DNA from: Austropuccinia psidii
Taxonomy: Eukaryota; Basidiomycota; Pucciniomycetes; Pucciniales; Sphaerophragmiaceae
Assembly: GCA_023105745.1 (NCBI GenBank)
Contig: JALGQZ010000018.1
Coordinates: 15,509,773-15,573,772 of the forward strand
DNA length: 64,000 nt
Direction of reading: 5' to 3'
The notes below the pieces were generated by a model. The model had not been told where the DNA came from and searched no databases. It saw nothing but the letters and a program-made list of their open reading frames with translations. Shown here in pieces: positions 46,206-58,445 of the stretch. Every line of letters starts with the position of its first letter. Within the stretch, counting starts at the first letter, position 1. The translations under genes and the position numbers were made by a program.

Positions 46206-49200
46206 TGTAAGTTGTGGATATAAAACTTTGATTAAAAAATCAAGTACTTTTCCTGTCCTCAAAATTTGTATAAGGTATAATATGATTAAAGATATTAAGA
46301 ATCAAGATTTTGAAAGTTGAAAATGTCACATTTATTTTTTTGAGCTTGATATGTAAAAAACAATAATATTATAGAGACTTATTTTTTTACCAACAATAAA
46401 AATTTATCCAAGAATACTCTAAAAGAGATATTTGAGGCTACAAAAGAAATTTCTTCAAGAGCAAATTCAATTGGGATTAAGTGAGCAAAGGACTGTAGGA
46501 AATTCATATAAGAAAAGAGTCTTTGAAAATAATATTAAAGAGAAAAAACACCCAAAATTTACAAGAGTGAATTTGGAAACAAAATGACAAAGCTAACAGT
46601 GATGAAAGATGCTTTAGTTCACTTATGGGGTGGTTCATGGGTAAAAGTGATTATAAGAGTCACAAAGAATGACTATAATGATTTTTTCATGTGGTTAAAA
46701 GGTTTCAACCAATAAGAGAAGGGTGGTTTGAATATTCTATTGATTGGTTTAATAGTGTTTAAACTAATTATAAAAGGAAAAGATTCTTACATGAAGAGAA
46801 AAGTGGGGCAAAGAAGATATTCTTTTAAAGCCATCAATTTTTTCACTTCAAAAAGTAAAATTTGCTCTTTTCAGTCTTGATAAACACTATAAAAATAGAA
46901 AAGCCATTTATGGCATCATTGAACCCTGGTTTGGACTAAAAAAGTGCTAGTTTTAGCCATTTTATGCAGTTTCCAGCCATCTCAGACCCTTATATCAGCC
47001 ATTGCTATAGTAATACCTGGTTTTAAGCCTTAAAAACACATAAGAATGTGTGTAAGAGTCGTGAAAACCAGATAAAAGTGTTTTTACAATGATTGTTTTA
47101 TCTTAAGGGTAGTTTTACCCTTTTGGCAACAGTTAAAACTGCCCTGGTTGGTATCAAAACCTCATCATCAATTGAGACACAGACCCTGTGACTCAATTCC
47201 AGGCCACAAGTGATCAGCTTTTGTGTGGATATTGACATCTCATCACTTTCAGCAAGGAATTTGGGGGTCTGGCTCCCCCTTAGAGCCAACATTCCTTTTT
47301 CCCCCCAGAATCAATCTTTCAAAATCATTTTTTATTCAATTCCTCATCATGTATTATACTTATAATTTACATATGTAATTAAATTGAGTTTTTACAGTAC
47401 AAAACTGTAATAATTGATAAATCATATGTAAATTAAAGCTCAATTATGTAATACACATGCACATTTTGACATTTCAATTGAAAATACTTCAATTCCTCAT
47501 AACTTCTAAGCTACACACAACACCTCAATTTTAACACAAAGATTGATTTTTAACACCACATTTGATGTTAATTGAATTAAGGCTTTGAGGATTTTCAACT
47601 TTTACACATAAAATACTAAAAACTTAATTTAAGCTTATTAAGAGTTGAGTTACAGAAATTTTACCCAGAGGTGACCCCACCTTATTTTTTATGAGGAGTC
47701 CAATGGTGAAATAATTTTCATATGCTTATTTTTTGGATAAAAAAGTTATGATTATTTTATTTAAATTTTTTCCAAAAATATTTCAATTTTAGCATTTTGG
47801 TTGAAAATTTATTTTCACTCAGTTTTTGCAAGTAAAAATGTGTTTTCACGATTTTAAATTCCCAAGGAATTTTTATTCTAAATGTAAGGTGTGGATATGA
47901 AACTTTGATTAAAAATCAAGTACTTTTCCTGTCCTCAAAATTTGTATAAGGTAAAATTCAGTTAAAAATAATATGAAATATTACTTTTAAAAGAAAACAC
48001 GCCAATTTTATTGTTTATAACTTTATTAGTATAAAACAATAATATAAAAATTTATTGTTTTACCAAAAATAAAGATTTATCCAAAAAATACTCTACAAGA
48101 GATATTTTAAGGCTACAAAAGAAATTTCTTCAAGAGCAATTTCAATTGGAATTAATTGAGCAAAGAACTGCAAGCAATTAATTAAAGAACAAAATCTTTA
48201 AAAAGAATATTAAAGAGAAAACATGCCCAAAAGTGACCAGAGTGAATTTGGAAACAAAGTGACAAAGTTTACAGTGATGAAAGATGCTTTAATTCACTTT
48301 TGGGGTGGTTCAGGGGTAAAAATGATTATAAGAGTTACAAACAATGATTATAATGATTTTTTTTTCACGTGGTTAAAAGGATTAAAATGATTCAAAAGTG
48401 GTGGTTGTAATCTTTGATTGATTGGTTTAACAGTTTTAAACTAATTAATAAAAGGAAAAGATTCTAACATGAAGAGAAAAGTGGGGCAAAGAAGACATTC
48501 TTTTATAGCCATCAATTCTCTTACTCCAAAAGTAAAATTTACTCTTGTCAGTCGTGAAAAACAGTCTGACAACAGAAAAGCCAATTATGGCATCATTGAA
48601 CCCTGGTTTAGACCAAAAAGGGCTGGTTTAAGCCATTTTTAGCCATTTTTAGCCATTTTAGACCCTTAAATCAGCCATTACTATAGCAATACCAGGCCTA
48701 GAACCTTCAAAACACGTCAGAATGTGTGTCAGAGGCGTAGAAATCAGTTAAAACTGTTTTTATTATGATTGTTTTATCTTAAGGGTAGTTTTACCCTCTT
48801 GGCAACAGCTAAAACTACCCCAGTTGGTATCAAAACCTCATCATCAATTGAGTCCACAGACCCTGTAACTCAATTCCAGGCCAAAAGTGATGAACTTTTG
48901 CGTGAATTTTGACATCCCACGCCTGTCAGCAAGGATTTTGGGGGTCTAGCTCCCCCTTAGAGCTGGAGTTCCTTCCCCCCCCCCAAATTTAATCTTTCCA
49001 ATTTATTTTTCCTTTAATTCCTCATCATGTATTATACTTATAATTTACATATGTAATTCAATTCAATTGTACAGTACAATACAGTAATAATTGACACCTC
49101 ATATGTAAATCAAAGTTCACTTATGTAATACACGCGCACATTTTGACATTTCAATTGAATTCAATTGAAAATACTTCAATTCCTCATAACTTCTAAACTA

Positions 49201-49877
49201 AACACAACACCTCAATTTTAACACAAAAATTGATGGTTAACACCACATGTGGTGTGAATTAAATTAAGGTTTTGAGGATTTTCAACTTTTGTATTGAAAA
49301 TACTAAAAACTTAATTTAAGCTTATTTAGAGTTGAGTTACAAGAATTTCACTCAGAGGTGACCCCACCTGATTTTTTATGAGGAATCCAATGGTGAAATA
49401 AATTTTATATGTTTATTTATTGGATAAAAAGTTATGATAAATTTTATTTAACTTTTTTCCAAATTTATTTATTTTTTCACAATTTTGTTAAAATTTCATT
49501 TTTACTTAATTTTTTCAAGTATAAATGTAATTTTATATTTACAAAATTTAATGTATTTTTTATTTTTAAATTATAATTAATTTTTTATTTTTAATATAAT
49601 TTTATATTTGTATTTTGATTTTTATTTTAAAAATATAAATAAATTTATTTTATTTATATTAATATGTTATTTTTTATATTTGTGGTCTTTTGGGTATATG
49701 AAATTACCTCTAAGGCTCACACTAAATTATAATTGAAATTTTAATTTGTTATATGAATTTTATATTTATATTTTGTTTTGGTTATCAATAACATAAATAA
49801 ATTTATTTTATTTATAATTGTTCAATTTTTATTATTTGTGGTTTTTTGGGTATATCAAAATACCTCTAAGGCTCACA
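46206..49877 (-). repeat. 5' LTR of element C, split by a solo LTR of its own family
   Basis: Parts 46206-47882 and 49727-49877 together give about 1828 bp matching the 3' LTR. The right part starts (minus strand) TGTGAGCCTTAGAGG at 49877. The break is the insertion at 47883-49721. Confidence 0.88.
47883..49721 (-). repeat. Solo LTR of family C
   Basis: This 1839-bp copy starts TGTAAGGTGTGG and ends AAGGCTCACA on the plus strand, with CTAAA on both sides (47878-47882 and 49722-49726). It keeps its TATA box (48500-48507), whereas the host LTR has lost it (TTAAAG near 46827). Confidence 0.92.
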
Positions 49878-52610
49878 GATAACATTAATTTGTAATCTGT
49901 GTGAAATCTTCAAGAAAATCTATTAAGAACTGTATTTTGAATTGATTTTTGAAGTTATTGCTATTTGTCCACATAAATAGCAATACACACCAAAATTAGC
50001 TTTTGATAAGGTTTTGATACTTTTAAATTTAAATTGTCAAGCTTATTCAAGCTATGATAGTTCTTCAAACCTTGATTTAAAGCTTGCATATTGGGATTTA
50101 CCTTTTTGCAGCTTGAAATTCCTGTTCAAATCGAGCTGAACCCAGTGTAAACTTTAGGGTTAGATCAAAGTCCAATCTTAAAGCTTAAATAAGGTTGAAA
50201 ATCCTCCAATACAGGTGGAAAACCTCAATTTAATCCTTGCAGGTCCAAAAAGTGGGGTACTTCAGCTCTGTTTGGTCTTTTTCTTTTGTCCCAACTTCCT
50301 GTGCAGATTTTTCCCTTTTATTTATTTAAAGCCATACTATGGCCTTAAGCCCTTTAAATTGAGCTCAAGCAGAATTTGAATTCTGTATGGCAAATCCTTA
50401 GCCAATTCAGTTGATATACACAACATGTGAGCCTTGAGGTGTATTTTACATACCCAAAGAGGCCACAATTATTTTAAAAATAAATGCTGAACTATGCATA
50501 ACCCATAAGTGATGCATATATTCAAAATTCATCTTTTTTGATTCTAGAAAATATGAATAACTTCTTATTGAGTAAGTAAATCCATGTATTTGAGGCCAGA
50601 TTTGGATTCTACACAAAATCTCCCCTAGGGTAGCTCCATAGAGTGAATAAGCTCAAATCAACTCTTTGAGGTGGTAATATGGAAAATACTTCAATACCAC
50701 ATAAAAGATCTGTGAAATTTTTTGTTTTTCTCAATTTCATACCAAGATAATGGGAATGTGAGAAATACCATGTTACATATACACCAAGAATAGTGTTATG
50801 CATGTTTGTGGCACTTAATATTATGGTATTCGCACATACACTTTTGGTAAACCCATAGTGGATATCTCACTTTAAGCCTTAATTTCTATTTTTGACATAA
50901 AAAATAGTCAAGGGGGACAAAAGACATCAAAGAGAGCCAGGGTACCCAGCTTCTGAGGCCTCTGAGGAGTGGACAGCTCCAAAGCTTGGATCCATGGCTG
51001 AGCTTGGCCCAATTAGTAAGCTAAAACCTTTTGGGAACTTGTTTACCAAATCAAAACTTCATTATATCATAAGAAAATAGCAAATAAGCTGCTATTCTGA
51101 CGTGCCAAGGAGGTAAAGAGCAACTTAGACTCCTGTAACCATGTCAATTCTTAATGAATTTCCATGGATAATCCCCAAAATAGTAATTAAAACCCTTTTT
51201 GGACTAGTAATCATTGATTTACCTCATAGCAACCAGCCATATACTGCTATTTGCAATTCTATGTAGAAAATTATACTTTTATAAGTAAAATTAAAAGTTT
51301 TACTTACAGTCCATTTTTGATGATTCTATGTGAAATAGTGAATCTTGAAAAATTCACTGAAAATACACTCTGTGATGAAATTTCCAATAACATTGATAGC
51401 TTTGATAAATAAATTATTATTTTTGAATAAAAGAAGATTTACAGTTATTACTCTTTTTATTCTTAACCATAAATGGGTTGGTGGTCATGTAGAAGCATCA
51501 ATTAAGTAATTATTATAATCTTACGTGACAACAGATAAGGAAATCAATAATCCAAAAGGGTTTATTGTTTTCTCACTCACTGGTCCTTCAGTTTGCTCCA
51601 TGGCACACCTCTGTGAGCTGTCGTAGACTTAAAAGAAGCCTCCTCTTGCTGTTTTTTCCAAAAACATCACATTATTCTATTATACCTTTATTACCAACAA
51701 GTAAGTATTAGTTAAAAATTTTTCTTAAGTGTTTTATTATTTCAGAATCAATCAGAAAGACGTGAAATAATAGAAATCAGCTATATATTTCTGTAATACT
51801 GTTAGATATCTATTTTTGATCTTTTAAATCCACAATTATCTGTCAAATTTCTCGACTTTCATCTTTGATAAGTTCTTTTGAGTATTAGTGAGTTATTTAT
51901 CTTAATTCTTCAAGTTTTTCTCTAGTACTTGTTTTCTTCATTAATTATATTTATAATTATTCTTGCAAAAGATAATTATACATTAAAATAATGTTATTAT
52001 TTTAATAAAGAAGTTTTATTATTAAATACTTCTTGTAATTGATTCTTGTAGACAATTACTGCTTACTGTTATAATCACTAGTAGTGTATAAGAAGTAAAA
52101 GAAATATTTGATTCTTTAATTATTTAATTGTGGTTATAATAATTTTTTATTACTATATTCCATAATAACAGTCACAGTACTGTTGATTGATAGTAATATT
52201 ATCAACAGTTTCATAGACACATCTTACACAACACCTCAATTTTAACTAAAATTTTGGTAAGTTTTCATAAACCTTATGAAACTTCAAATTCAAGCTTAAA
52301 TAAGCTTAAATTTAACAAGACTAATTTTTTTGAAAAAAGTTTCAATTATACTTTCAGATTCTTAAATCTTCTAATAATTCAAGAAATAACCATTTCTGGG
52401 TATAACACCCTAAGGGTCTCTACGTTATTTTGGTGTAGATTCCAAAGATGACATAATAATTATAACTTTGTTTATAAAAAAAAAGTTATACTTATTTTTT
52501 GTTATTTTTTATTTGAAATCCAATTCATAAGTTAGTTAAAGACTAAATCAACTGCATAAGAAGTTATTTTTGGCCTTATGGGTATGTCATACATGTCTCA
52601 TAGGCTTACA
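49878..52610 (-). repeat. D-type LTR, truncated at element C and split by a solo LTR
   Basis: From 52610 leftward (minus strand) it starts TGTAAGCCTATGAGACATG and follows the LTR at 26376-28427 step for step to 52229. It resumes left of the inserted LTR (50425 to 49878) and stops at element C. Roughly the first kilobase of the family LTR is present; the distal half is missing. Confidence 0.8.
50426..52228 (+). repeat. Solo LTR inserted in the D-type LTR
   Basis: This 1803-bp segment starts TGTGAGCCTTGAGGTG and ends CATCTTACA, with CAACA on both sides (50421-50425 and 52229-52233). Its head (ACATACCCAAAGAGGCCACAA) is like the C and D LTRs. Removing it restores the continuity of the surrounding LTR (compare 26740-26775 on the other copy). 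Confidence 0.9.
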
Positions 52611-55600
52611 ATATTAGTTGGTTGAAGATAAAACAAAATAAAAACATAAAAAAATTATTAATTCAGATTTTTTTAAATTTATCTATTTTATTTATTACTA
52701 TAGTTGAAAAAAATTAAAATTAAATAAAACAAAAAAATAAAAAATAATGAGATAATATAATATATTATTATTAAATTTATTAACTTATTACTTTAATATA
52801 TTTAATTGAAATAAAGAAAATAAAGAAAATATCAAATAATTATATATTGATAGTAAATCAAAAATTTATTATTAGAAGAGATTGAAATTATGGTTGAATT
52901 ATTAAATGGAGTGGGGGTGTTAACCCTCAATAACAATAAAAACAGGCCATCATCAAGATTAATAATAATCAATATTGTAAACAACTCAAAAAATATATAT
53001 ATAATGGAACAAAATAAAAAAGTTATTTAAGAGGTCCACCATGACTTTAAACTAGTTTTATTCTCAGAAATAGTTAAATAATCTTCATTTTTCATATTAA
53101 TTTATCATTTATATCAACTAAAATCATTTTAGAAATAATTCATACTACTTTACTATTAATACATTGAAATTCTATATTGATTTTTATAAAACCTATATTA
53201 TTATTTTATGTTATTTGATAATGATTCATATTGCTACTCTTAAGTATATATATATATAAATTGACATCCATAATATTCAAAATATATTAAAATACACATA
53301 TATATATAACAAAAATAATAAAAATTAAATAAATACCATTTATTCATAGTATTAGATCAAAATAAATGTTGAAAGGTTGAAATTGTGGTACAATTATTAA
53401 ATGGAGAGGGGATGGACCACCAGTTGAGGTTAATTTCAGTAAACAAGGATGAATAAAAAGATCAAATAAGTAAAAATCTCACAAAAATAAATAAATAAAT
53501 GAATCAAAAGAATAGGTCCCAGACAAGGCCTTAGAATGTCCAAATCTCTTGTTTTTATATCTTATCAACAAAATGACCTCAAGAATAGGTCCTAGACAAG
53601 ACCTTAAACTTTCCAAATCTTTTATTTTTATATCTTATCAGAAAAATTACCTCAAGAATATTTCCTTGACAAGACCTCAATCTGTTGTAATAATTTCTTT
53701 ATTTTTATTAATTATTACTTCCAAGAACTCAAGCTGTGGTCCTGAGTATGACCTTAACCTGCATCCTTATTCAGAAACAGATTATTTTTTTTATTATCAA
53801 AATCCTCTCTGGATTGAAAAACAACTCATAGATCAAAATAATCATAATATAAACCAAAAAAAGGGGGTGAAGAACAGTATTACCTAATTTCTAATAATAA
53901 AATAAAAACAAAACATCAATTATTAAGAATAATAGACAATAGAACAGAACTATAAAATTTAATCAAAAGGAACTAAAAAACAAAGACAAAACAAAAGAAG
54001 AAGCTGTGGTAATTTGTAATAAATATAAGATCTGGCAAACAGAAAGTATCAAGTGAATTTATTAGAATAGAGATTAAAATAAAGAAATTTTTGATGAATT
54101 AACCAAGAATATTCCTCTTGAAGCTGGAATTCTGGGGAAAGAACTAAATGGAGAGGGAGATTTTGTATTTCATACCTTAACGTCCCAGTTTCAAGTATTT
54201 TTCATTCATAAGACTATAGATTTAAGACTCAAGAACGAAGAATTCATAATGAATCAATTGAAATAAGGGAAGTCAGTAGTAAAATCAGTTGAGACTCATA
54301 AGTAGGAATAACCCCATAAGAAAACACTAGAAGAATGGTCTATTTGATTACAAGAACAAAAATAAAATAAGGAAAATAAAAGGACAAGCTAGAAAAAACA
54401 AGGTTAAAGTTACCAATAGAAGAGGTAGTATAACACTCAAGTTACCCTAATTCTTCTCAACCTTTGGATTACTCAGCAATGAATTTATTAAATTGAGGCC
54501 ACTTTAATAATTAATAAACTACAGCTTTATTGATTAGCAATAACAATAAAGAAAGAAAAATTAACTAATTTATGAAAGGAAAATCCATCAAAAACCTTAA
54601 GCTACACAGAATAGCTGTGGAAATACAAGAACAGCCACCTGATAAACCAGAAAAGATAAAATAAAAAAGTTAAATCAAATGAAATTAAGTCCAATACAGG
54701 ACAAATAAGATCCCCACAATACACATCATTCCCAACCTGCAGTTCAGAAAGTGCACAGATATATGGTGCAATAACTATAAAAAAGCACCCCATCCCAGAA
54801 AATATGGTGCAACAAACCAAATAAATGGTGCAATACCTTCAAGAAATGAAACCATCCAAACTTCCTCAGAAAAGAAATTTTTGCCATATTACATAATAAT
54901 TCATGAAAATGTTGCAATCAACTGAAGATTTGGTACAATACCTCCAAGTAATGACACCATCTCAAAATTCTTCACCAGAAAAAACGGCTTGAATCGCTTG
55001 TGAAATTTCAATCCTTTCTTTTTCATTGAGCCATGAGATGCATGTGTTCTTCAGAATTATTAAGCATGAAATGAGCCTTTGTGTATATATAAAAACTGCA
55101 CCATTGCTAATACCAAAAATTGCCCCAATCTTCCCAACCAATGCACCATGTTTATTGCAACCAAGTCTTGAATGAGAAACTACTATTTTAATTTCTGGGT
55201 CATTTTAATGATACTTGGAATTGTTGTGAAATATTTGATCCTTTCCAATAAAAGACATAAAAGAAAGAAATGATCTGTATTCTGTACCACACGGATACTT
55301 GAGCTTTCTATGAGGGTGACTTTCCTGATCATCTGCTTTCAAGAGATAAGGAGAGACAAAGAACCACCATTCTCTGAAATACTGGTTTTGATAAATTGAA
55401 TTCAAAAATCATATATAATCTTAAAGCTCTTCATCAGACTCAGTTTCAGTGGCATGTGTTAATTGTACTTCTCAAATATCATGTCTTAGTAGAGATCTTT
55501 ATGAGATATTTGGGCTTTTCTATTTTGAAACTTGAATTGTTTCTTGTAGTTGTTTTTGGGTGTATATGAATAAATCAAAAAAGATCTATGATTGAAAAGT

Positions 55601-57073
55601 AAAAATGGAGCTGTATTAAACTTTATGGTAAAATAAATTGATCTTCAGAAAAATTCATGCTTATACAAATTCTAAACAATATTTGGGATCTTGTCAAAAT
55701 AATTGAGGATTTAGGAACAAAAGAATGGGTTTATGGTGACTCAAAATACCACAGCTCATGAGGTGTGGTATTGTGAAAAATACAACAATTATATTCAGTA
55801 TTTTTATGAAAGAAATTCATTGTTTGGAACTTTTTAGTTGTCAGATCTTAACCCCACTAATAATTTTTGTAAATTTTGATATATTGAAAAAAATACTTTT
55901 CATTAATTTCAATATGAAAGAATGAATAAAATTAAATTTTAAATTACATCCTAGTATATGTTTTCTTAAAAGGTTCAATAAAATATTATTCATAATGAAT
56001 ATTATTCAATTTTCTTATTTTTATTCAAAGTCAATAGGATAGAGATTTCTTTGAGATATTCTAATAATATTTATATTGAAATATCACATCTAAGATTATT
56101 ACAAAAAAACTGAAAATCTTAGTTTGATAAAATTTATTTATACAAATGTGTTAAAAGCTTGAAAAACTCTCTATCACTCAGTCAGTCTTATTTCAAAAAC
56201 AAAACAAATTTTTGATTTTAATTCATTTACTATAAAGAATCCTTTAATGGAAATATATGAGTATTAAGTTTTTCAAGCCTATAGAATAGTTCTTAACCAA
56301 TGTGATATAAATTTGACCTCAAAGAAAAGCTCAACACTTAAATATAAATCAAATAGCAAAAACAGATACATATTTTTAGAATAATTATTATTTCTTTAAA
56401 TTGAGGATTTATAGATTCAGGATTTTCAATTATTCTTCATTCCATACAAACTTTTTTAGCAATTTTGATGGATTTGAAAGGTAAATTCACTCAGACACAA
56501 AGGCAGATTAGCATGAAAATTTATGCTTATTTTGTGAGCTGTTTTCTTCTGCTCCACTTTTGATCTGTTACATTTTTTTTCAATATTCAATCAATTCACC
56601 CTGTTGAGACCTATAAGAAACTCAAAACACACACACAAATAAGACAAAAGTTGACCTTTAATCCAAGCCACACACCACTTGTTCATAAGTTCACAATAGC
56701 TATTGTACACTGTATAGATGTGTCAGCTCAGTGTATCAAAATCTTGATTTTCCATTAAAATCCATTGGGAGGCTAAAATCTTAGGCTCCAGATATTTTGA
56801 ATTCAGTCCAATCCGGATGAGGTGAATAAAATTTCCTCTTAAGTCCATCCATTCATTAAAGGGGGTCAGTCCTTTCCTTATTTGGCTGTGGGACATGTGA
56901 AAATCCAATTGACTGATTTAAAAGTAGGTCATGCCATATTTTCATCTCTCCCACCTCCCCCAGATGGACCAGGGGTAACACAAATTTCAATTCAGCCGTT
57001 TGCTCCAAAATTTTGGGGGGTTGACTGATTCACCCTTCTGCTTTCTGATTTGCCACTTTCTCATGGGGTTCTT
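52611..57073. other. AT-rich stretch without recognisable gene
   Basis: I see no protein family here. Small open frames (53549-53887 plus; 54602-54820 and 55205-55405 minus) match nothing known to me. Two blocks at 52881-52918 and 53375-53412 share TTGAAATT-TGGT and ATTATTAAATGGAG, with G-rich ends. They may be remnants of a polypurine tract and LTR edge. Confidence 0.5.
53508..53730. repeat. Tandem repeat, 73-bp unit, about 3 copies
   Basis: Copies start with AAGAATAGGTCC at 53508 and 53581, and a diverged third with AAGAATATTTCC at 53654. Shared parts are GACAAG-CCT and CCAAATCT-TT, followed by TTTTTATATCTTATCA in the first two. Confidence 0.8.
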
Positions 57074-57078
57074 GGGAT

Positions 57079-57418
57079 TGTAATGAAACCTAAACCAGTT
57101 TAATAATTTTTCCATGATATTCCACCAACCACAACTTGACACAAATAGGACGTACCTGTAATCAATATAAAAGACGCCACGATTCTCATAGATTCTCCTC
57201 TCTTCAGGGGAGATCTAATCTTTTATTAATTTTTATTTTTCTATTTTTATAAATCTTCTTGAAAATTCAGGTACAAGCAATTTGTTAAATATAGGGGAGA
57301 TCATAATTAAAATCTATATAAATACATAAAATGATTTTAATTCATGATTGTCTATTATCTATACTACTTGATTTTAATACATAATAAATTATTAATTAAG
57401 ACTCATTATTAAACAACA
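57079..57418 (+). repeat. Copia 5' LTR (340 bp)
   Basis: It starts TGTAATGAAACCTAAACC and ends TTAAACAACA. A TATA box (TATAAAAG, 57166-57173) is followed by a short hairpin, TCTCCTCTCTTCAGGGGAGA, and AT-rich sequence. It matches 61429-61821. Confidence 0.9.
57166..57173 (+). promoter_or_regulatory. Copia LTR TATA box
   Basis: TATAAAAG is conserved at the same place in the 3' LTR (ATATAAAAGACACC near 61517). Confidence 0.55.
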
Positions 57419-57432
57419 GGTTATAGGCCGCC
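57419..57432 (+). other. Copia primer-binding site, half-tRNA type
   Basis: GGTTATAGGCCGCC directly follows the LTR. It resembles the GGTTATGGGCCC primer site used by Drosophila copia, where the anticodon-side half of initiator tRNA-Met primes synthesis (established knowledge). One or two changes are present. Confidence 0.6.
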
Positions 57433-57565
57433 TATTGCTACGTAAATAACTTGCTAAATATAATATATTCAAGAAGAAAATCTGGAAGACTTGCTTTGAA
57501 CACGTTCCGGTAAACTATACGACATAACCACATCAGATAACCAGAAGACAATACTACCATCAAGA

Positions 57566-58445
57566 ATGGACAAGCCTATGATGATGGCTGATATTTCTAC
57601 TCTGTCAATACTACAAAAAGCCAACAAACAAGCTGAGACCCTTCAATGATTTGGTAAAATTTCCAAAGACATACATCCCAAACTATCAATAGACAGGAGT
57701 AGTTTCAACTCTTGGTCCTTGGACTCACTCAACAAATGTATCAGTTACTTTTATGATGATCCATCTTACTTTATCCAACAAAAAAGAAAACATCCCCCTC
57801 TGGAATCTTCTATCTGTATCATTTATTCAAAATAGTGTTAACCCCACTCTTTTTGACTCCATCCAAACTAGAATCCCCATTGCTAGTGGTAGAACTATTT
57901 ACAAAGCCATTAAAAGCCAATTCTCTAAGACATCCGGGTCTGCCATTGTACTCAATCATGCAATTACTATTCAAAACTCCATCAAGAATATCAAACATCA
58001 GATTGGCTCAATTGATGAAAATATTTTGATAACCATACTATATTTTTTATCAGCACCACAATTCAAAGAGCAGATTACAACTGCCCTCAATACCCGCAAA
58101 CCCACCAACCCATAATTGAAAATTCATGGTGAGGAAATTCTGGATATCATTAGACAACTAACATCTTATCAATCAAACCAGGAAGACCAACAAATATCAG
58201 CCATCAATGCCAAAGAGAACCCCCATCCAAAAAAGACAAACAACAACAAACACACAAACTCAAAAAAGAAAACCAAATCCCCAATTAATCCAACAAAAGT
58301 GGAAGAATGGCAAAAACAATGGTTGACGCCAGACAACCCATTTTTTTACTGCCTGCAAGTTGGTCACTGGGCTCATTAATGCAAATTACAAGCCAAAGCT
58401 CAGGATTTTCAAAACAATCACAAGAAATCAAACAATGATGCGGCT
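57566..58445 (+). pseudogene. Copia gag with degenerate zinc knuckle
   Basis: A likely start at 57566 (MDKPMMMADIS) runs with one TGA near 57647 to about 57760. A frameshift then leads into 57753-58115 (IPLWNLLSVSFIQNSVNPTL), a typical Copia Gag core. The same frame passes a stop at 58113-58115 into a Lys/Asn-rich segment (58116-58376). It ends with a knuckle, FFYCLQVGHWAH, whose first Cys is Phe and whose last Cys follows a TAA at 58377-58379. The frame resumes directly into protease. RNA packaging by this copy would be impaired. Confidence 0.8.

Larger units (their letters stand above)
36551..49877 (-). mobile_element. Ty3/Gypsy element C with nested solo LTRs
   Basis: LTRs at 36551-38351 and 46206-49877 (the latter split) bound a minus-strand interior with gag, protease, RT, RNase H, integrase and chromodomain relics. 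Two later insertions are removed by their target duplications: a solo O LTR (41666-43103) and a solo C LTR (47883-49721). The outer flanks GGGCG (36546-36550) and GATAA (49878-49882) do not match. The right flank is a D-type LTR that should continue on the left but does not, so one end has been rearranged. Confidence 0.88.

Noticed and set aside
36551..49877. Simple full-length insertion of element C with matching flanks
   Set aside because: The 5-base flanks differ and the D-type LTR is not continued on the left, so a simple insertion is not supported.
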